Shown here piece after piece: positions 33,737 through 42,904 of a DNA stretch of 64,000 bases; position 1 is the first letter of the stretch; each line of letters opens with the position of its first letter. Under the pieces are notes generated by a model, which was not told where the DNA came from, made no database searches, and worked only from the letters and a program-made list of their open reading frames with translations. The DNA is from Deinococcus aquiradiocola (GTDB lineage Bacteria; Deinococcota; Deinococci; Deinococcales; Deinococcaceae), in NCBI RefSeq assembly GCF_014646915.1, contig NZ_BMOE01000009.1, forward strand, positions 1 to 64,000. Reading direction: 5' to 3'. The position numbers and the translations under genes are program-made.

Positions 33737-33820
33737 GCACGCTTCCTGCCGTTCCGGGCAGTGGGCACGCTTCCCACCGTTCCGGACAGTCGGCACGCTG
33801 CCCGCCGGTCCGGGCGGCCG
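33737..33820. repeat. Three tandem 28-bp repeats between plsY and the AIM24 gene
   Basis: Units at 33737-33764, 33765-33792 and 33793-33820 each start GCACGCT and share a CCGTTCCGGNCAG-like core (third unit more diverged). There are no spacers. They occupy most of the 122 bases between two divergent start codons, just upstream of the TACCTT box of the AIM24 gene. Confidence 0.8.
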
Positions 33821-33838
33821 GTGCGCTACCTTCGGCGT

Positions 33839-34615
33839 ATGTCCTCCCACCGCTTCAAGACCAGCGAGCAGGCCGTGCCGGGCCTGAAAGCCGAAGTGTA
33901 CGAGATCGCGACCCTGCAGCGCGTCATCCAGAACCACGCCTCGGGCGCCGAGATCGCCGAGCACTACCACGCGACCGGGCAGCGGCAGGTGCGCTTCACG
34001 CTGGAGAATGCGGGCATCCTGCTCGAACCGGGCGCGTTCCTGTACTCGCACGGCCGCATCGTGAGCGCCGTCAGGCAGCACGAGAAGGGCGGCATGCTCA
34101 CGCGCGCCCTGCGCGGCAACGCCACGGGCGAATCGGCCTTCGCGACGAGTTTCGACGGGACGGGCGACGTGTGGACGGAACTCACGCGGCAGCACTTCGT
34201 GATCGCGGAACTCGACGGTCAGGACGACCTGCTTCTCGACGACCGCGCCTTCTACGCCTGCCAGAACACCGTGCAGCTGACGACGCACATGCACCGGGGC
34301 GTGTCCGGCGTGCTGTCCGGCAACGGCTTCGCGCAGCCGCGCCTGTCCGGCCGGGGCCTGTTCGTGGTGGAGTCGCCCGTCGCGGCCGAGGAGATCGAGG
34401 TGGTGGAACTGCGCGGCGAGGAACTCGTGCTGGACGGCGACCTGATGCTGATGTACAGCGCGTCCCTGCAGGTGCAGCTGCGCCCCCTGGTGCGCGGCCT
34501 GCGCAGCGCCATGCGGAGCGGCGAGGGCCTCGTGTACGTGCTGAGCGGGCACGGGCAGGTGTTCTTCACGCCCACGCACCGCAAGGCGTCCATCGCCTCT
34601 GTGGGTGAGCTCTGA
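33839..34615 (+). CDS. AIM24 family protein
   Basis: A 258-residue beta-rich protein of the AIM24/TIGR00266-like family (TrpR-like-protein fold): [41 protein letters not shown] near the C-terminus is characteristic, and [18 protein letters not shown] in the first half. Its bacterial role is unclear. TACCTT six bases before the ATG indicates a leaderless promoter. The TGA stop forms the left edge of a dispersed repeat. Confidence 0.82.
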   Translation: MSSHRFKTSEQAVPGLKAEVYEIATLQRVIQNHASGAEIAEHYHATGQRQVRFTLENAGILLEPGAFLYSHGRIVSAVRQHEKGGMLTRALRGNATGESAFATSFDGTGDVWTELTRQHFVIAELDGQDDLLLDDRAFYACQNTVQLTTHMHRGVSGVLSGNGFAQPRLSGRGLFVVESPVAAEEIEVVELRGEELVLDGDLMLMYSASLQVQLRPLVRGLRSAMRSGEGLVYVLSGHGQVFFTPTHRKASIASVGEL

Positions 34616-34696
34616 CGGTTCTGAGCTGAACTTCCGGCGTTCAGCCGGGCGGAACGCGAAGCCGCCGCCCGCCGCGAGCACCAAACCGGATGAGCT
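34613..34696. repeat. Dispersed inverted-terminal repeat, copy 4
   Basis: It starts TGACGGTTCTGAGCTGAAC, in which TGA is the stop codon of the AIM24 gene, contains the hairpin GCTGAAC/GTTCAGC (34624-34644), and ends ACCAAACCGGATGAGC. The core 34636-34682 matches copy 1 almost exactly. It separates the AIM24 gene from the convergent CitE-like gene. Confidence 0.82.
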
Positions 34697-34724
34697 GACG
34701 GGCAGGAGAACGTAAGGAACGGGT

Positions 34725-35684
34725 TCAGGACTCCGGATTCGGAACTTCGGGGTCGTCCTGCACGCCGTACAGCTGCGCGCGCCGCAGGATGCGTTCCGCC
34801 CAGCCGCGGTGCGTGGTGGGTTCGCACATCGCGCCGTCCAGGGCGAACACGGCGTCCGCGTCCGGTTCCAGGATCGCGCGGGCCTGCGCGAGGTGCCGGG
34901 CGTCCACCCGGTACGCTTCCGTCACCACGCTCACCTGCGAGGGGTGAATGACGGTCTTGCCGGTCAGGCCGCGCTCCAGGTCCTGACGCAGTTCGCGGCG
35001 CAGCGTGACGGGATCGCTGAACACCTCGTACACCGGGCTGGACAGCGAGAAGCCCCACGGCACGAAGGTGCCCACCAGCATCTGGATCGTCTGCGCGAGC
35101 GGTCCCTCGTGCAGCGTCTGTCCCGGCACGCGGCGCAGGCCGAGCAGCTGCATCAGGTCGTTGCCGCCGAGCCTGAGCGTCAGGATGCGGCGGCTCATGC
35201 CGCTGTCCGTCAGGAAGTCGCGCAGGGACTCCATCTGGCGGGCGCTGAACACCTCGCGCGTCTCCAGGGTGGGCATGACGGGCACGCCGGGCGGCAGGAG
35301 GCCCAGGGTGTCGCGCAGGGTGCGGCGCGTCGCCTTGGGCAGCACGAAGCCGTGCAGGTTGCGCCAGCCGTCCATGCCGAGCACCGCCTCCAGGGTCCGC
35401 AGGTCACGGACGCGCACGAAGCGCAGCGGTCCGCTGCCGGGACGCAGCTGCGGGAGGGCGTCCGTGAGGCGCGCGAGGGCGAGCGGCACGTCCTGCGTCC
35501 GCACGGCGTCCTCCAGGCAGTAGATCAGGGAGTGCGGGAGCGGCAGGCCGCCGGGGCGTCTGTCGCCGTTGCCGAGGTCGGCGAGGTCGTGGCGGGTGGC
35601 GGGCGTGTACAGGCTCGCGCCGAGCTGCAGCGGGTCGATGGCGGGCGTGACGGTGGTGGGCGTGGCAGGCCTTCTGAGGGTCAC
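34725..35684 (-). CDS. HpcH/HpaI aldolase (CitE-like lyase) of the Ter cluster
   Basis: A 319-residue TIM-barrel C-C lyase of the citrate-lyase-beta superfamily: LGASLYTPATRHDL at the start, SLIYCLEDAV, RNLHGFVLPKAT, MPTLETREVF, LRLGGNDLMQ and GKTVIHPSQVSVV, which includes metal-binding acidic residues. It is the distal member of the biosynthetic set that accompanies Ter proteins. The GTG start overlaps the previous stop by four bases (GTGA), with GGAGGA upstream. Its natural substrate is unknown. Confidence 0.87.
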   Translation of the reverse strand: MTLRRPATPTTVTPAIDPLQLGASLYTPATRHDLADLGNGDRRPGGLPLPHSLIYCLEDAVRTQDVPLALARLTDALPQLRPGSGPLRFVRVRDLRTLEAVLGMDGWRNLHGFVLPKATRRTLRDTLGLLPPGVPVMPTLETREVFSARQMESLRDFLTDSGMSRRILTLRLGGNDLMQLLGLRRVPGQTLHEGPLAQTIQMLVGTFVPWGFSLSSPVYEVFSDPVTLRRELRQDLERGLTGKTVIHPSQVSVVTEAYRVDARHLAQARAILEPDADAVFALDGAMCEPTTHRGWAERILRRAQLYGVQDDPEVPNPES

Positions 35685-36736
35685 GGGGTCTCCTCCCGGT
35701 GCCGTTCTTCCCGGTGTCCGGGGCCGATGAGGCTCATGGCGGCGTACGGCAGGTCCGGGTGCAGGTGCACGGGCAGGCCCGCGTCCCTCGCCATGACTTC
35801 CAGGTGGTGCGTGTCCTGCGTGCTGGCGCGCACGACGAGCGCGGCCGGGCGGCGGCGCAGGAACACGCGGGTCGCCTCGCCGATGCCGGGCTTGGCGAGG
35901 TGCGGGTCGCGGCACCCGTACTGCGCGGCGATGGCGAGGGCCGCGCTGGCCGGGTCGTGCGGGCGGTCCTGCGGGACGGGCAGGGCGTGCGCGCTGCGGG
36001 TCAGGGTGTCGAGGGCGTTCACGTACGCGGCGCTCACGTCGTGCGCGTGCAGGGCGTGCAGGTGCTCGGCAGCGTGCAGGCCGCGGGCCGCCGCGTCCCG
36101 CGTGAGGAAGGTGCGGCTCACGAGGCCGCTCACGGTGGCGTTCAGGGCCGCGTGCGGCAGCAGCCGGTCCTCGAAGCTGCCCGCCAGGGTCGCCACGCCC
36201 GCCGGGTCGTACAGGGCCGCGAGGGTGGGGCGCACGACGTGCCCGGCGAGACTGCCGCGCAGCGTCTCCAGGATGCTGCCCTTGCCGGTCCAGCCGTCCA
36301 CGAACACCACGCTGCCCGCGTCCCGTTCGCGCAGCAGCAGCGCCAGCGCGTGCAGGTCCAGCCCCACCCCGCGCACGATGCTCAGCCCGTAGTGCGCGCT
36401 GTCCACGCCGGACCTGCTCAGCAGGCGGTGCAGCAGCACGCCCGCCGGGAAGCCCGCCCGCGCGAGCGACACGAGCGTCACGCTGCCCCCGGCCGCGCGC
36501 GCCTGCAGCTGCGCGGCGAGGCCCAGCAGGGCGGCCGCGACGTGCGGTCCGTTGCGCTGCAGGGCGTCCCGGTACGTGGCGGTCTGCAGGTCGCTGGGCG
36601 GCGCTTCCGGCGTCAGGAAGTGCCCGTACGACTCGCCCGCCGCGATGCGCGACTCCTTCTCGGCGAGCGTGACGGTGGGGGCCTCGCCTGCCGCGATCAG
36701 CAGGCGCAGGTCGCCCTGCGCGTAACTGCTGCGCAC
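35681..36736 (-). CDS. StiP/PRTase-like protein of the Ter cluster
   Basis: About 351 residues. The PRPP-binding-loop-like VVFVDGWTGKGSILETL, LVSLARAGFPAGVLLHR and AEKESRIAAGESYGHFLTPEAPPS match the PRTase/StiP family found beside ter genes; the C-terminal part (ALVVRASTQDTHHLEVMARDAGLPVH) looks like a separate small domain. It may make a nucleoside-like product with its neighbours (published hypothesis for the family). The start is uncertain: GTG at 36736 is used; TTG at 36784 would overlap the HAD gene by 14 bases. Confidence 0.82.
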   Translation of the reverse strand: MRSSYAQGDLRLLIAAGEAPTVTLAEKESRIAAGESYGHFLTPEAPPSDLQTATYRDALQRNGPHVAAALLGLAAQLQARAAGGSVTLVSLARAGFPAGVLLHRLLSRSGVDSAHYGLSIVRGVGLDLHALALLLRERDAGSVVFVDGWTGKGSILETLRGSLAGHVVRPTLAALYDPAGVATLAGSFEDRLLPHAALNATVSGLVSRTFLTRDAAARGLHAAEHLHALHAHDVSAAYVNALDTLTRSAHALPVPQDRPHDPASAALAIAAQYGCRDPHLAKPGIGEATRVFLRRRPAALVVRASTQDTHHLEVMARDAGLPVHLHPDLPYAAMSLIGPGHREERHREETP

Positions 36737-36770
36737 GGTGGCGGGGGGGTGCGGGGCGGGTGGGGGCGGC

Positions 36771-37538
36771 CTAACGCTGCTCAAGTTCGTTCTCCAGCAC
36801 CGCGCGCATCAGCTGACTGTTGCCGGGCGTGAGCGCAAAATCGCACAGGTTCATGAAGGGCACGTCAGCCAGGCTGTCGCCCAGACCCAGCGTCACGAGT
36901 TCCTCCCCGTCGTGCTCCTCGCGCAGCTGTTCCAGCACGTACGCGGCGGCCGCTTCCTTGCTCACGCCGCGCGCGATGACGGTCAGGTTGTTGCCGTTCG
37001 CAAAGTACCGCAGGTCGATGCCCGCCTCCTGCCGCCACAGCGCCCACTGCTGACTCATGGCGTCCAGGCTGTTCTGCAGGGCATACGGGTGCTTCACGAC
37101 GACCATCATGGGGAGGCCGGACGCCTCGTGCAGGCGGACGGTGCAGTCGAGGTGCATCAGGTCGCTGATGTGCTGCGCGGCCTGCGCGGCGAGCCGCAGC
37201 GCTTCCGCCTGATCTTCGAGCGTCTCGCGCATCACGAGCGTCCACGCGCGGTCCGGCTGTCCGCCGGGACGCAGGACGGTCGCGCCGTGGTCCAGCACCG
37301 CCCAGGACTCGAAGCTCATCACGACCCGTTCGAACGCTTCCCGGTCGCGGCCCGTGACGGGCACCAGGGTCGCGCCGCGCAGCAGCGTGCCGAGCAGGTG
37401 CGCCTGCGTGCGGCTGTGGAAGCTGTGCGGCTCGCCCGTCCGGTCGAGGGTGGCGGTGCCCGCGCGGAGCGCCTCGTCGAGTTTACGGCCGGTGAAGAAG
37501 AGGGTGTCGTCCAGGTCGCACAGGGCGATGGTGTGCAT
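36771..37538 (-). CDS. HAD-superfamily phosphatase of the Ter cluster
   Basis: A 255-residue haloacid-dehalogenase hydrolase: ALCDLDDTLFF carries the nucleophile and acid aspartates, LVPVTGRDRE is motif II and GLGDSLADVPFM motif IV, with a cap region between (type C2 layout). A strong SD (GGAGG) precedes the ATG. It probably dephosphorylates an intermediate of the Ter-linked pathway (inference from neighbours). Confidence 0.88.
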   Translation of the reverse strand: MHTIALCDLDDTLFFTGRKLDEALRAGTATLDRTGEPHSFHSRTQAHLLGTLLRGATLVPVTGRDREAFERVVMSFESWAVLDHGATVLRPGGQPDRAWTLVMRETLEDQAEALRLAAQAAQHISDLMHLDCTVRLHEASGLPMMVVVKHPYALQNSLDAMSQQWALWRQEAGIDLRYFANGNNLTVIARGVSKEAAAAYVLEQLREEHDGEELVTLGLGDSLADVPFMNLCDFALTPGNSQLMRAVLENELEQR

Positions 37539-37573
37539 GGGAACCTCCGGGGTGGGTGGGAGAGGGTGCGTGG

Positions 37574-38827
37574 TCAGGCGAGCCGGACGGCCGTGGCGTT
37601 CAGGGCGTCCAGCAGGGCCGGGTCGGGGTGGGCGTGGCCTTCGTAGCCGACGAGGATGTGGTCGAAGGCCCCAGCGGTTACGTTATACACGAAGTTCGGG
37701 ATGCCGTCTCGGTAATTGTCCGTGAACTCCAGCGCCGACCCGATCTCCCCCCACACCGTCACCGGACTGCGCGTCGTCGCCGAATGCCGCACCACCAGAT
37801 CCGGCCGCGCCTCCTGCACCCGCAGCGCCAGCAGATACGGCAGGTACTGGAACTCCCCCGTCCCCAGCACCAGCACCCGCGCCCCCACCGGCAGCCCCAG
37901 CAGGCCCGCGAGCGCCTCGGAGAGCAGCGGCGAGTCGCTCACGTCCTCCCCGGTCCTCGCCCCGCGCGGCGCGAGCAGGTCCGTGCGGTCCCCCCCGTCC
38001 CCTACCACCGGCGGCAGCACCGGCGGCCGGTACGCGGCGTCCGCCTCGAACTCCAGCGCGCCGCTCAGCAGACTCACGCTCCGCACCGGCACCCCCACCG
38101 CCGCCTGCACCTGCGCGTGCCTCGGGCACAGGTCCGTCAGGCTCACCAGCACCACCTCCCGCAGCGCCGGGTTCAGCGCCCGGTACGCGCACGCCAGGTT
38201 CTCCAGCGTCGTCCCGGTGGACAGCTCGTCGTCCACCAGCACCAGCGTCCCCGCCTGCCCGAAGTGCCGCGCGTCCCGCTCCCGCACCGGGCGGTACAGC
38301 AGGTGCCCGCTCGCGTGCGAGTGCGGCTCCTGAAACTCCAGCGCCAGCGGCGACCGCAGGTGGTACCGGGTGGTGTGCAGGTACGTCACGTCGTCCCGGC
38401 AGGACAGGCGCGCCCACTCGCGCGCCACGCCCTCCCCGAGCGCCGTGGCCGTCTCGGCCAGCCCCACCACCAGCACCGGCCCCGGCAGCCCCTGCGGCAG
38501 CTGCGCCGCCAGCGCACGGTGCGCCTCACGCACCGTGAGCGGCGACACCGGCACGTGCTTGCCCAGCACGCGGCTCACGAGCAGGTAACCGCGCTTCGGG
38601 TTACGGCGCACTCCGAAGCCCAGCAGCCGCTCCAGCGGCCACGCACTGCCCGCCGTCCCGTCCGGCACCGCGCCGTCCCGCCCGGCCACAGAGGGTGGCC
38701 CGCCGTGCAGGGCGAGCCGCAGCTCGCCGCTCGGCAGCCGCACGCGCGTCACCGTCCCGCCGGAACCGCCGGTCTCCGTCACCGTCCCTTCCGCCTCCGT
38801 CACCGTTCCCCCGTCGGCCCGCGTCAC
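37574..38827 (-). CDS. Phosphoribosyltransferase with TRSP-type C-terminal domain
   Basis: About 417 residues. The PRTase half shows VLVVGLAETATALGEGVAREW and the PRPP loop TLVLVDDELSTGTTLENL; the C-terminal half (VLVLGTGEFQYLPYLLALRVQE, ending IPNFVYNVTAGAFDHILVGYEGH) matches the TRSP-like domain that follows it in Ter clusters. The GTG start overlaps the ATP-grasp stop by four bases. The first 25 residues are Thr/Gly-rich. Confidence 0.87.
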   Translation of the reverse strand: MTRADGGTVTEAEGTVTETGGSGGTVTRVRLPSGELRLALHGGPPSVAGRDGAVPDGTAGSAWPLERLLGFGVRRNPKRGYLLVSRVLGKHVPVSPLTVREAHRALAAQLPQGLPGPVLVVGLAETATALGEGVAREWARLSCRDDVTYLHTTRYHLRSPLALEFQEPHSHASGHLLYRPVRERDARHFGQAGTLVLVDDELSTGTTLENLACAYRALNPALREVVLVSLTDLCPRHAQVQAAVGVPVRSVSLLSGALEFEADAAYRPPVLPPVVGDGGDRTDLLAPRGARTGEDVSDSPLLSEALAGLLGLPVGARVLVLGTGEFQYLPYLLALRVQEARPDLVVRHSATTRSPVTVWGEIGSALEFTDNYRDGIPNFVYNVTAGAFDHILVGYEGHAHPDPALLDALNATAVRLA

Positions 38828-39918
38828 GACCGCACCGCCGCCGCGCCGTCCGGTCCCGGCATCCCGCCCTCCAGCACCACCGCGGTCTTCATTTCCGCCA
38901 CCCGCAGCCCCGTGCGCCCCGCAGGCACGTCCTGCGCCCGCACCTCGCCCAGCGCCAGCCGAGCGGCCAGCGACGCGAAATTCACGCCCGCCGCCATGCT
39001 GTACCGCAGCCCGCCCGACGCGCGCGCGTTGATCTCCAGCATGTTCGCCACGCGCGACCCGTCTGGCAGGACCGCGTCCTTCGTCTGAAAGTTGAAGATG
39101 CCGCTCAGCCCGTACCGCCGCGCCACGCCCCGCGCCGCCTCCAGCAGGTCCGGCCGGTCCTCGATCAGCTGCGGACCGCCGTCCGGCAGCTTGCGCCGCA
39201 CGACCGCCGCCGCCAGCTCGCCCTGCCACGCCACGCAGTCGACGGACCGTTCCGCGCCCTCCAGCGTGTGCATCAGCAGCATGGTCGGCAGCGCGGAGCC
39301 GTCCTCCTCGCCCTGCGCGAACAGGCGCCGCGCCTCGTCGTAACTCATCTGGTACAGTTCGCCCTTCAGGAAGCTGCCCAGGTCACGGCCCTCGGTCAGC
39401 ACCCGGAACCCGGCCGCGTAGATGCCGCGCGCGGGCTTCACGCACAGCCGCGTCACGCCCGGCACGAACGCCGGATGAGCCCGCAGCGCCGCCACGCCCG
39501 CCTCGAAGCCCGCCACGTCCCGGAAGGTCGTCCAGGCCGGAATCGGCAGCAGGTCCGCGTCCCAGCCGCTCAGGAATTCGTCCTTGCGGTCCAGCAGGCG
39601 CAGCGTGGCCGCGTCCGCCACCGTCAGCACCTGCACCCCGGCCGCCAGGAATTCCGCCGCCCGGTCCGCGACGGCCGCCGCCTCCTTGCCCACGATGAAC
39701 ACCTGCGGCCGCTCGCGCCACACGGTCTCCAGCAGCCAGTCCACGTACGCCGCGCCGAGCAGGCCGCGCGGCTCCTGCACGCCCCGGTCCGCCACGTGCA
39801 GCATCGGGTTCTGCGGGTCGCTGTGACTCGCGAGCGTCCGCAGCCGCCCCTCCTGCCGGACGGCCTCGATCTGCGCGCTGGTGACGGAGAAATTCTTGTT
39901 GAAGTACACGGTGTCCAT
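38824..39918 (-). CDS. ATP-grasp enzyme of the Ter cluster
   Basis: A 364-residue carboxylate-amine-ligase-like protein: YFNKNFSVTSAQIEAVR at the start, LCVKPARGIYAAGF (ATP-binding lysine strand) and a late NMLEINARASGGLRYSMAAGVNF with the metal-binding E-x-N. The ATG at 39918 fits the family start; only a weak SD is present. First gene of the five-gene set ATP-grasp, PRTase-TRSP, HAD, StiP, CitE-like. Confidence 0.86.
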   Translation of the reverse strand: MDTVYFNKNFSVTSAQIEAVRQEGRLRTLASHSDPQNPMLHVADRGVQEPRGLLGAAYVDWLLETVWRERPQVFIVGKEAAAVADRAAEFLAAGVQVLTVADAATLRLLDRKDEFLSGWDADLLPIPAWTTFRDVAGFEAGVAALRAHPAFVPGVTRLCVKPARGIYAAGFRVLTEGRDLGSFLKGELYQMSYDEARRLFAQGEEDGSALPTMLLMHTLEGAERSVDCVAWQGELAAAVVRRKLPDGGPQLIEDRPDLLEAARGVARRYGLSGIFNFQTKDAVLPDGSRVANMLEINARASGGLRYSMAAGVNFASLAARLALGEVRAQDVPAGRTGLRVAEMKTAVVLEGGMPGPDGAAAVRS

Positions 39919-40061
39919 GCATGCCTGCCTTGAAGGACTTCCGGAACGGCCCGCACTCCGGAACGAGAAGGTGAAGGAAACGGTGAGCGGCACGGCCGCC
40001 CGGCGTGACGACCGGCCGGGCAACGCGAACGGGAAAACAAGGGAGGGGAGAGGAGGACCGT

Positions 40062-40823
40062 TCAGGAACCCATGCCGCCCAGCTCGCGGCCCAGCTGCCG
40101 CGCGGCGCGGCGCAGCTCACCCTCCAGTCGCGGCCCGTGCTGCGCGGCCGCCGTGCGGAACCGGCTCAGCTCCCCGGCACTCAGCCGCGCCAGCACCACG
40201 AAGCGCGGCGCGCCCTCCCCGGCCCCCTGCGCGCCCTGCACCTCGATGCGCGCCCGGCGCGCCCCGAGTCCGTCCAGCAGGCCCGCCAGGAACTCCGCGT
40301 GCACCTCGGACTCCGCCCGGATCTGCCGCTCCGGCCGCGCGAGCAGCCACGCGCCCTGCAGTGCGCGCAGCTGCACCGCCTGCGCGATGGGCCGCGCATC
40401 CTGCACGATGTCTTCCGGTGTCAGGGCCGCGCCCGCCTGCACCAGCAGCTCCTCCGTCAGTTCCGGGTCCGCGTCCAGCCAGCCCGCCGCGCGCGACGCC
40501 ACCAGCGCCGGCACCGACAGCGCCTCCAGCACCTGCCGCCGCTCCGGGACGCTCAGGTCCTCGGCATCCACGAGGCGCAGCAGGGCGTCGTCCTGCCCGT
40601 CCGTGCCGAGCGCCGCCAGCCACCCGTGCGCGGGCCGCCAGCCCTCCAAGTCGTCCGGATCGCGGGTGGGCGGCAGGCCCGGCTCCAGATCCCGGAACGT
40701 CAGGCCGTGCGTGCTCAGCAGCCGCACCAGCGCCCCGCGCGCCGCCTGCCGCTCCCCGCCCGACGCGCCCCGGTACAGGTTCAGGACGCCCCTGGCCCGG
40801 TTGAGGAGATTGCTGTCCGTCAT
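40062..40823 (-). CDS. Hypothetical protein within the Ter cluster
   Basis: A 253-residue protein. The first 50 residues (LLNRARGVLNLYRGASGGERQAARGALVRLLSTHGLTFRDL) resemble the DUF2786 type of helical domain, weakly. The rest is Ala/Leu/Arg-rich helix without a recognised motif. TAGCCT six bases before the ATG gives it a leaderless promoter, between terC and the biosynthetic genes. Confidence 0.68.
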   Translation of the reverse strand: MTDSNLLNRARGVLNLYRGASGGERQAARGALVRLLSTHGLTFRDLEPGLPPTRDPDDLEGWRPAHGWLAALGTDGQDDALLRLVDAEDLSVPERRQVLEALSVPALVASRAAGWLDADPELTEELLVQAGAALTPEDIVQDARPIAQAVQLRALQGAWLLARPERQIRAESEVHAEFLAGLLDGLGARRARIEVQGAQGAGEGAPRFVVLARLSAGELSRFRTAAAQHGPRLEGELRRAARQLGRELGGMGS

Positions 40824-40870
40824 GCCCTCAGGCTAGCGTAGCGTGCCCCGGCCCGCGCCCCGGAACGGCA

Positions 40871-40904
40871 GGGGCGGGACAGTCCCGCAGAACTGCCCCG
40901 CCCC
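40871..40904. terminator. GC hairpin after terC
   Basis: GGGGCGGG (40871-40878) pairs with CCCGCCCC (40897-40904) around an 18-base loop, 23 bases after the terC stop. There is no T-run, so this is a weak call. Confidence 0.4.
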
Positions 40905-40926
40905 CACCCGCCTCCGGGTGTTCCGG

Positions 40927-41994
40927 TCAGCTGCGCGAACTCGTCTGCTCCAGCGCCTCGCGGCGGTTGGCGCGCAGGCTCGTCCAGATGGCGAGCGCGA
41001 TGAAGCCCGCCCCGATCAGACCCGTCACGACCTCCGGGATGTGCACGCTGTCACTCATGCTGAGCAGCATGATCACCGCGAGCGCCCCGATGCCGTAGTG
41101 CGCGCCGTGCTCCAGGAACCGGTACGTGTCCAGCGTGCCGCTGCGGACGAGCGACACCGTCAGGGACCGCACGAAGATCGCGCCGATCGTCAGGCCCGCC
41201 GCGATGATCACGATGTCCTTCGTGAGCGCGAACGCACCGATCACGCCGTCCAGCGAGAAGCTCGCGTCCAGCACCTCCAGGTACAGGAAGCTCGCCAGGC
41301 CCGCCGCGCCCGCACGGGCCGCCATGTCGTCCACGTCGAACAGGTTGCCGAGCGCGTCCACCACCAGGAACACCAGGATGCCGACCACGCCCGCGATGAG
41401 CGCCGTGTACTGCATGTCGGGCGCCACGAGGTAATGCACGCCGAGCAGCAGCACCGCGCCCGTGATCACGACCTGAATGGTGTCCAGGCGACCGACGCGC
41501 GCCAGCTTGCGTTCCAGCCACGCGAACCAGTGCTCGTCCTTGTCGGGATCGATCAGGTACTTCAGGAACACCAGCATCAGGAAGCTGCTGCCGAACGCGT
41601 TGATCGGAACGCGCGCCTCCTCCAGGTGACGGCTGTACTCCTCCGGGTTCCCGAACGCCTGCTGGATCACCTCGAAGAAGCCCAGGCCCGCCGTGATCGA
41701 CACGATCACGATGGGGAAGATGAACCGCATGCCGAACACGGCGATCAGGATGCCCCACGTCAGGAAGCGCCGCTGCCACTTGGGGTCCATGTTGCGCAGC
41801 ACGCCCGCGTTCACGACGGCGTTGTCGAAGGACAGCGACAGCTCCAGAATGCCGAGCAGCATGGCGATGATGAGGGCGGACCCGGCGGCCGAGATGGAGT
41901 TGCCGTTGCGCAGGTACCCGTCCACCACCGCCACGATGAGGGCCACGACGCTGACGCCGATGGCGAAGCCAAAGTTCTTGACGAAATTCTGCAT
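40927..41994 (-). CDS. terC: TerC-like integral membrane protein (DUF475 type)
   Basis: A 355-residue protein with about nine membrane helices. The early ELSLSFDNAVVNAGVLRNM and the later EVLDASFSLDGVIGAFAL each contain the acidic, Asn/Asp-containing helix typical of TerC; the long form with this spacing is the DUF475 branch. TerC proteins are tied to tellurite resistance and metal handling, possibly Mn or Ca export. The ATG at 41994 has an SD (GGAGAAG). It has its own -10 box and a terminator lies between it and terD. Confidence 0.92.
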   Translation of the reverse strand: MQNFVKNFGFAIGVSVVALIVAVVDGYLRNGNSISAAGSALIIAMLLGILELSLSFDNAVVNAGVLRNMDPKWQRRFLTWGILIAVFGMRFIFPIVIVSITAGLGFFEVIQQAFGNPEEYSRHLEEARVPINAFGSSFLMLVFLKYLIDPDKDEHWFAWLERKLARVGRLDTIQVVITGAVLLLGVHYLVAPDMQYTALIAGVVGILVFLVVDALGNLFDVDDMAARAGAAGLASFLYLEVLDASFSLDGVIGAFALTKDIVIIAAGLTIGAIFVRSLTVSLVRSGTLDTYRFLEHGAHYGIGALAVIMLLSMSDSVHIPEVVTGLIGAGFIALAIWTSLRANRREALEQTSSRS

Positions 41995-42080
41995 GTCTTC
42001 TCCGGTGATACAGGACGCGGCGACCCGCTCACGGTGCCGCTCCGGCCGGACCTCGCTGGGCCCGGTCACGGTCGAACGTC

Positions 42081-42086
42081 AATCTA
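42081..42086 (-). promoter_or_regulatory. -10 box of terC (TAGATT)
   Basis: TAGATT on the minus strand, with an expected start near 42074 and a leader of about 80 bases ending in the terC SD. No good -35 was seen. Confidence 0.45.
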
Positions 42087-42103
42087 GCGTGGTGGGCGGG
42101 GGA

Positions 42104-42151
42104 CAAAGAAGCCCCGAATGAGAAGGACTGTACCTTCCGCTCACCCGGGGC
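42104..42151 (-). terminator. Terminator between terD and terC
   Basis: A long, slightly imperfect stem (42111-42151, about 16 pairs around an ACAG-like loop) is followed on the minus strand by CTTCTTTG. It separates the TerD-family genes from terC. Confidence 0.72.
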
Positions 42152-42223
42152 AGAGACACGCCGAGGCGCGACCCTCCAGTCCGGTGACGCCCGTACCGTG
42201 CAGGGACGTCACCGGAATTCCGT

Positions 42224-42799
42224 TCAGATCACGACGCCGTAACTGCCGCACAGGGCCTTCAGGCCGCCCGCGTACCCCTGACCGACCGCACGGAACTTCC
42301 ACTCCGCGCCGTTGCGGTACACCTCCGCGAAGATCACGGCCGTCTCGGTCGAGAAGTCCTCACCCAGATCGAAGCGCACCACCTCGGCGCCCGTGTCCTC
42401 GTTCACCACGCGGATGAAGGCGTTGCGGACCTGCCCGAAGTTCTGACGGCGGGCGTCCGCGTCGTGGATGGTGACCGTGATGGCGACCTTGTCCACGTCC
42501 TGCGGCACGAGACCCAGGTCCACCTTGATCTGCTCGTCGTCACCGTCGCCCGCCCCGGTGCGGTTGTCGCCCGTGTGCTCCACGCTGCCGTCCACGCTGC
42601 GCAGCTGGTTGTAGAAGATGAAGTCCGCGTCGCTGCGGACCCGGCCGCCGCTGTTCAGCAGGAAGGCGCTGGCATCCAGGTCGAAGTCCTGACCGTCGGT
42701 GGAGCGCGCGTCCCAGCCCAGGCCGACCACCAGTCGGCGGAGGTTCGGGTCCTGCTTGCTGAGGGAGAGATTGCCGCCTTTCTGAAGGGAGAGCGCCAT
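42224..42799 (-). CDS. terD: TerD family calcium-binding stress protein
   Basis: A 191-residue TerD protein. [23 protein letters not shown] and [24 protein letters not shown] carry the acidic calcium-binding residues; [22 protein letters not shown] ends the fold. TerD proteins act in tellurite and stress responses, probably as cytoplasmic Ca-dependent assemblies near the membrane. SD GGAGG precedes the ATG. One of three stand-alone TerD-family proteins in the cluster. Confidence 0.95.
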   Translation of the reverse strand: MALSLQKGGNLSLSKQDPNLRRLVVGLGWDARSTDGQDFDLDASAFLLNSGGRVRSDADFIFYNQLRSVDGSVEHTGDNRTGAGDGDDEQIKVDLGLVPQDVDKVAITVTIHDADARRQNFGQVRNAFIRVVNEDTGAEVVRFDLGEDFSTETAVIFAEVYRNGAEWKFRAVGQGYAGGLKALCGSYGVVI

Positions 42800-42904
42800 G
42801 ATTGATCCTCCTGTGCGTCCCGCCGGGCTGCGTTGGGCCTGCGGGCGTGGGGTGCGGGCCGCGGGGTGTCCCGCGTCCCTGTGGAAGCTTACGACGTGCG
42901 GGGC

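Noticed and set aside
33737..33820. Possible CRISPR array
   Set aside because: The three 28-bp units are contiguous, with no spacers and no cas genes in the window.
41995..42074. Possible manganese (yybP-ykoY) riboswitch upstream of terC
   Set aside because: This riboswitch is common before TerC genes, but the conserved sequence blocks I know for it are not visible in the 80-base leader.
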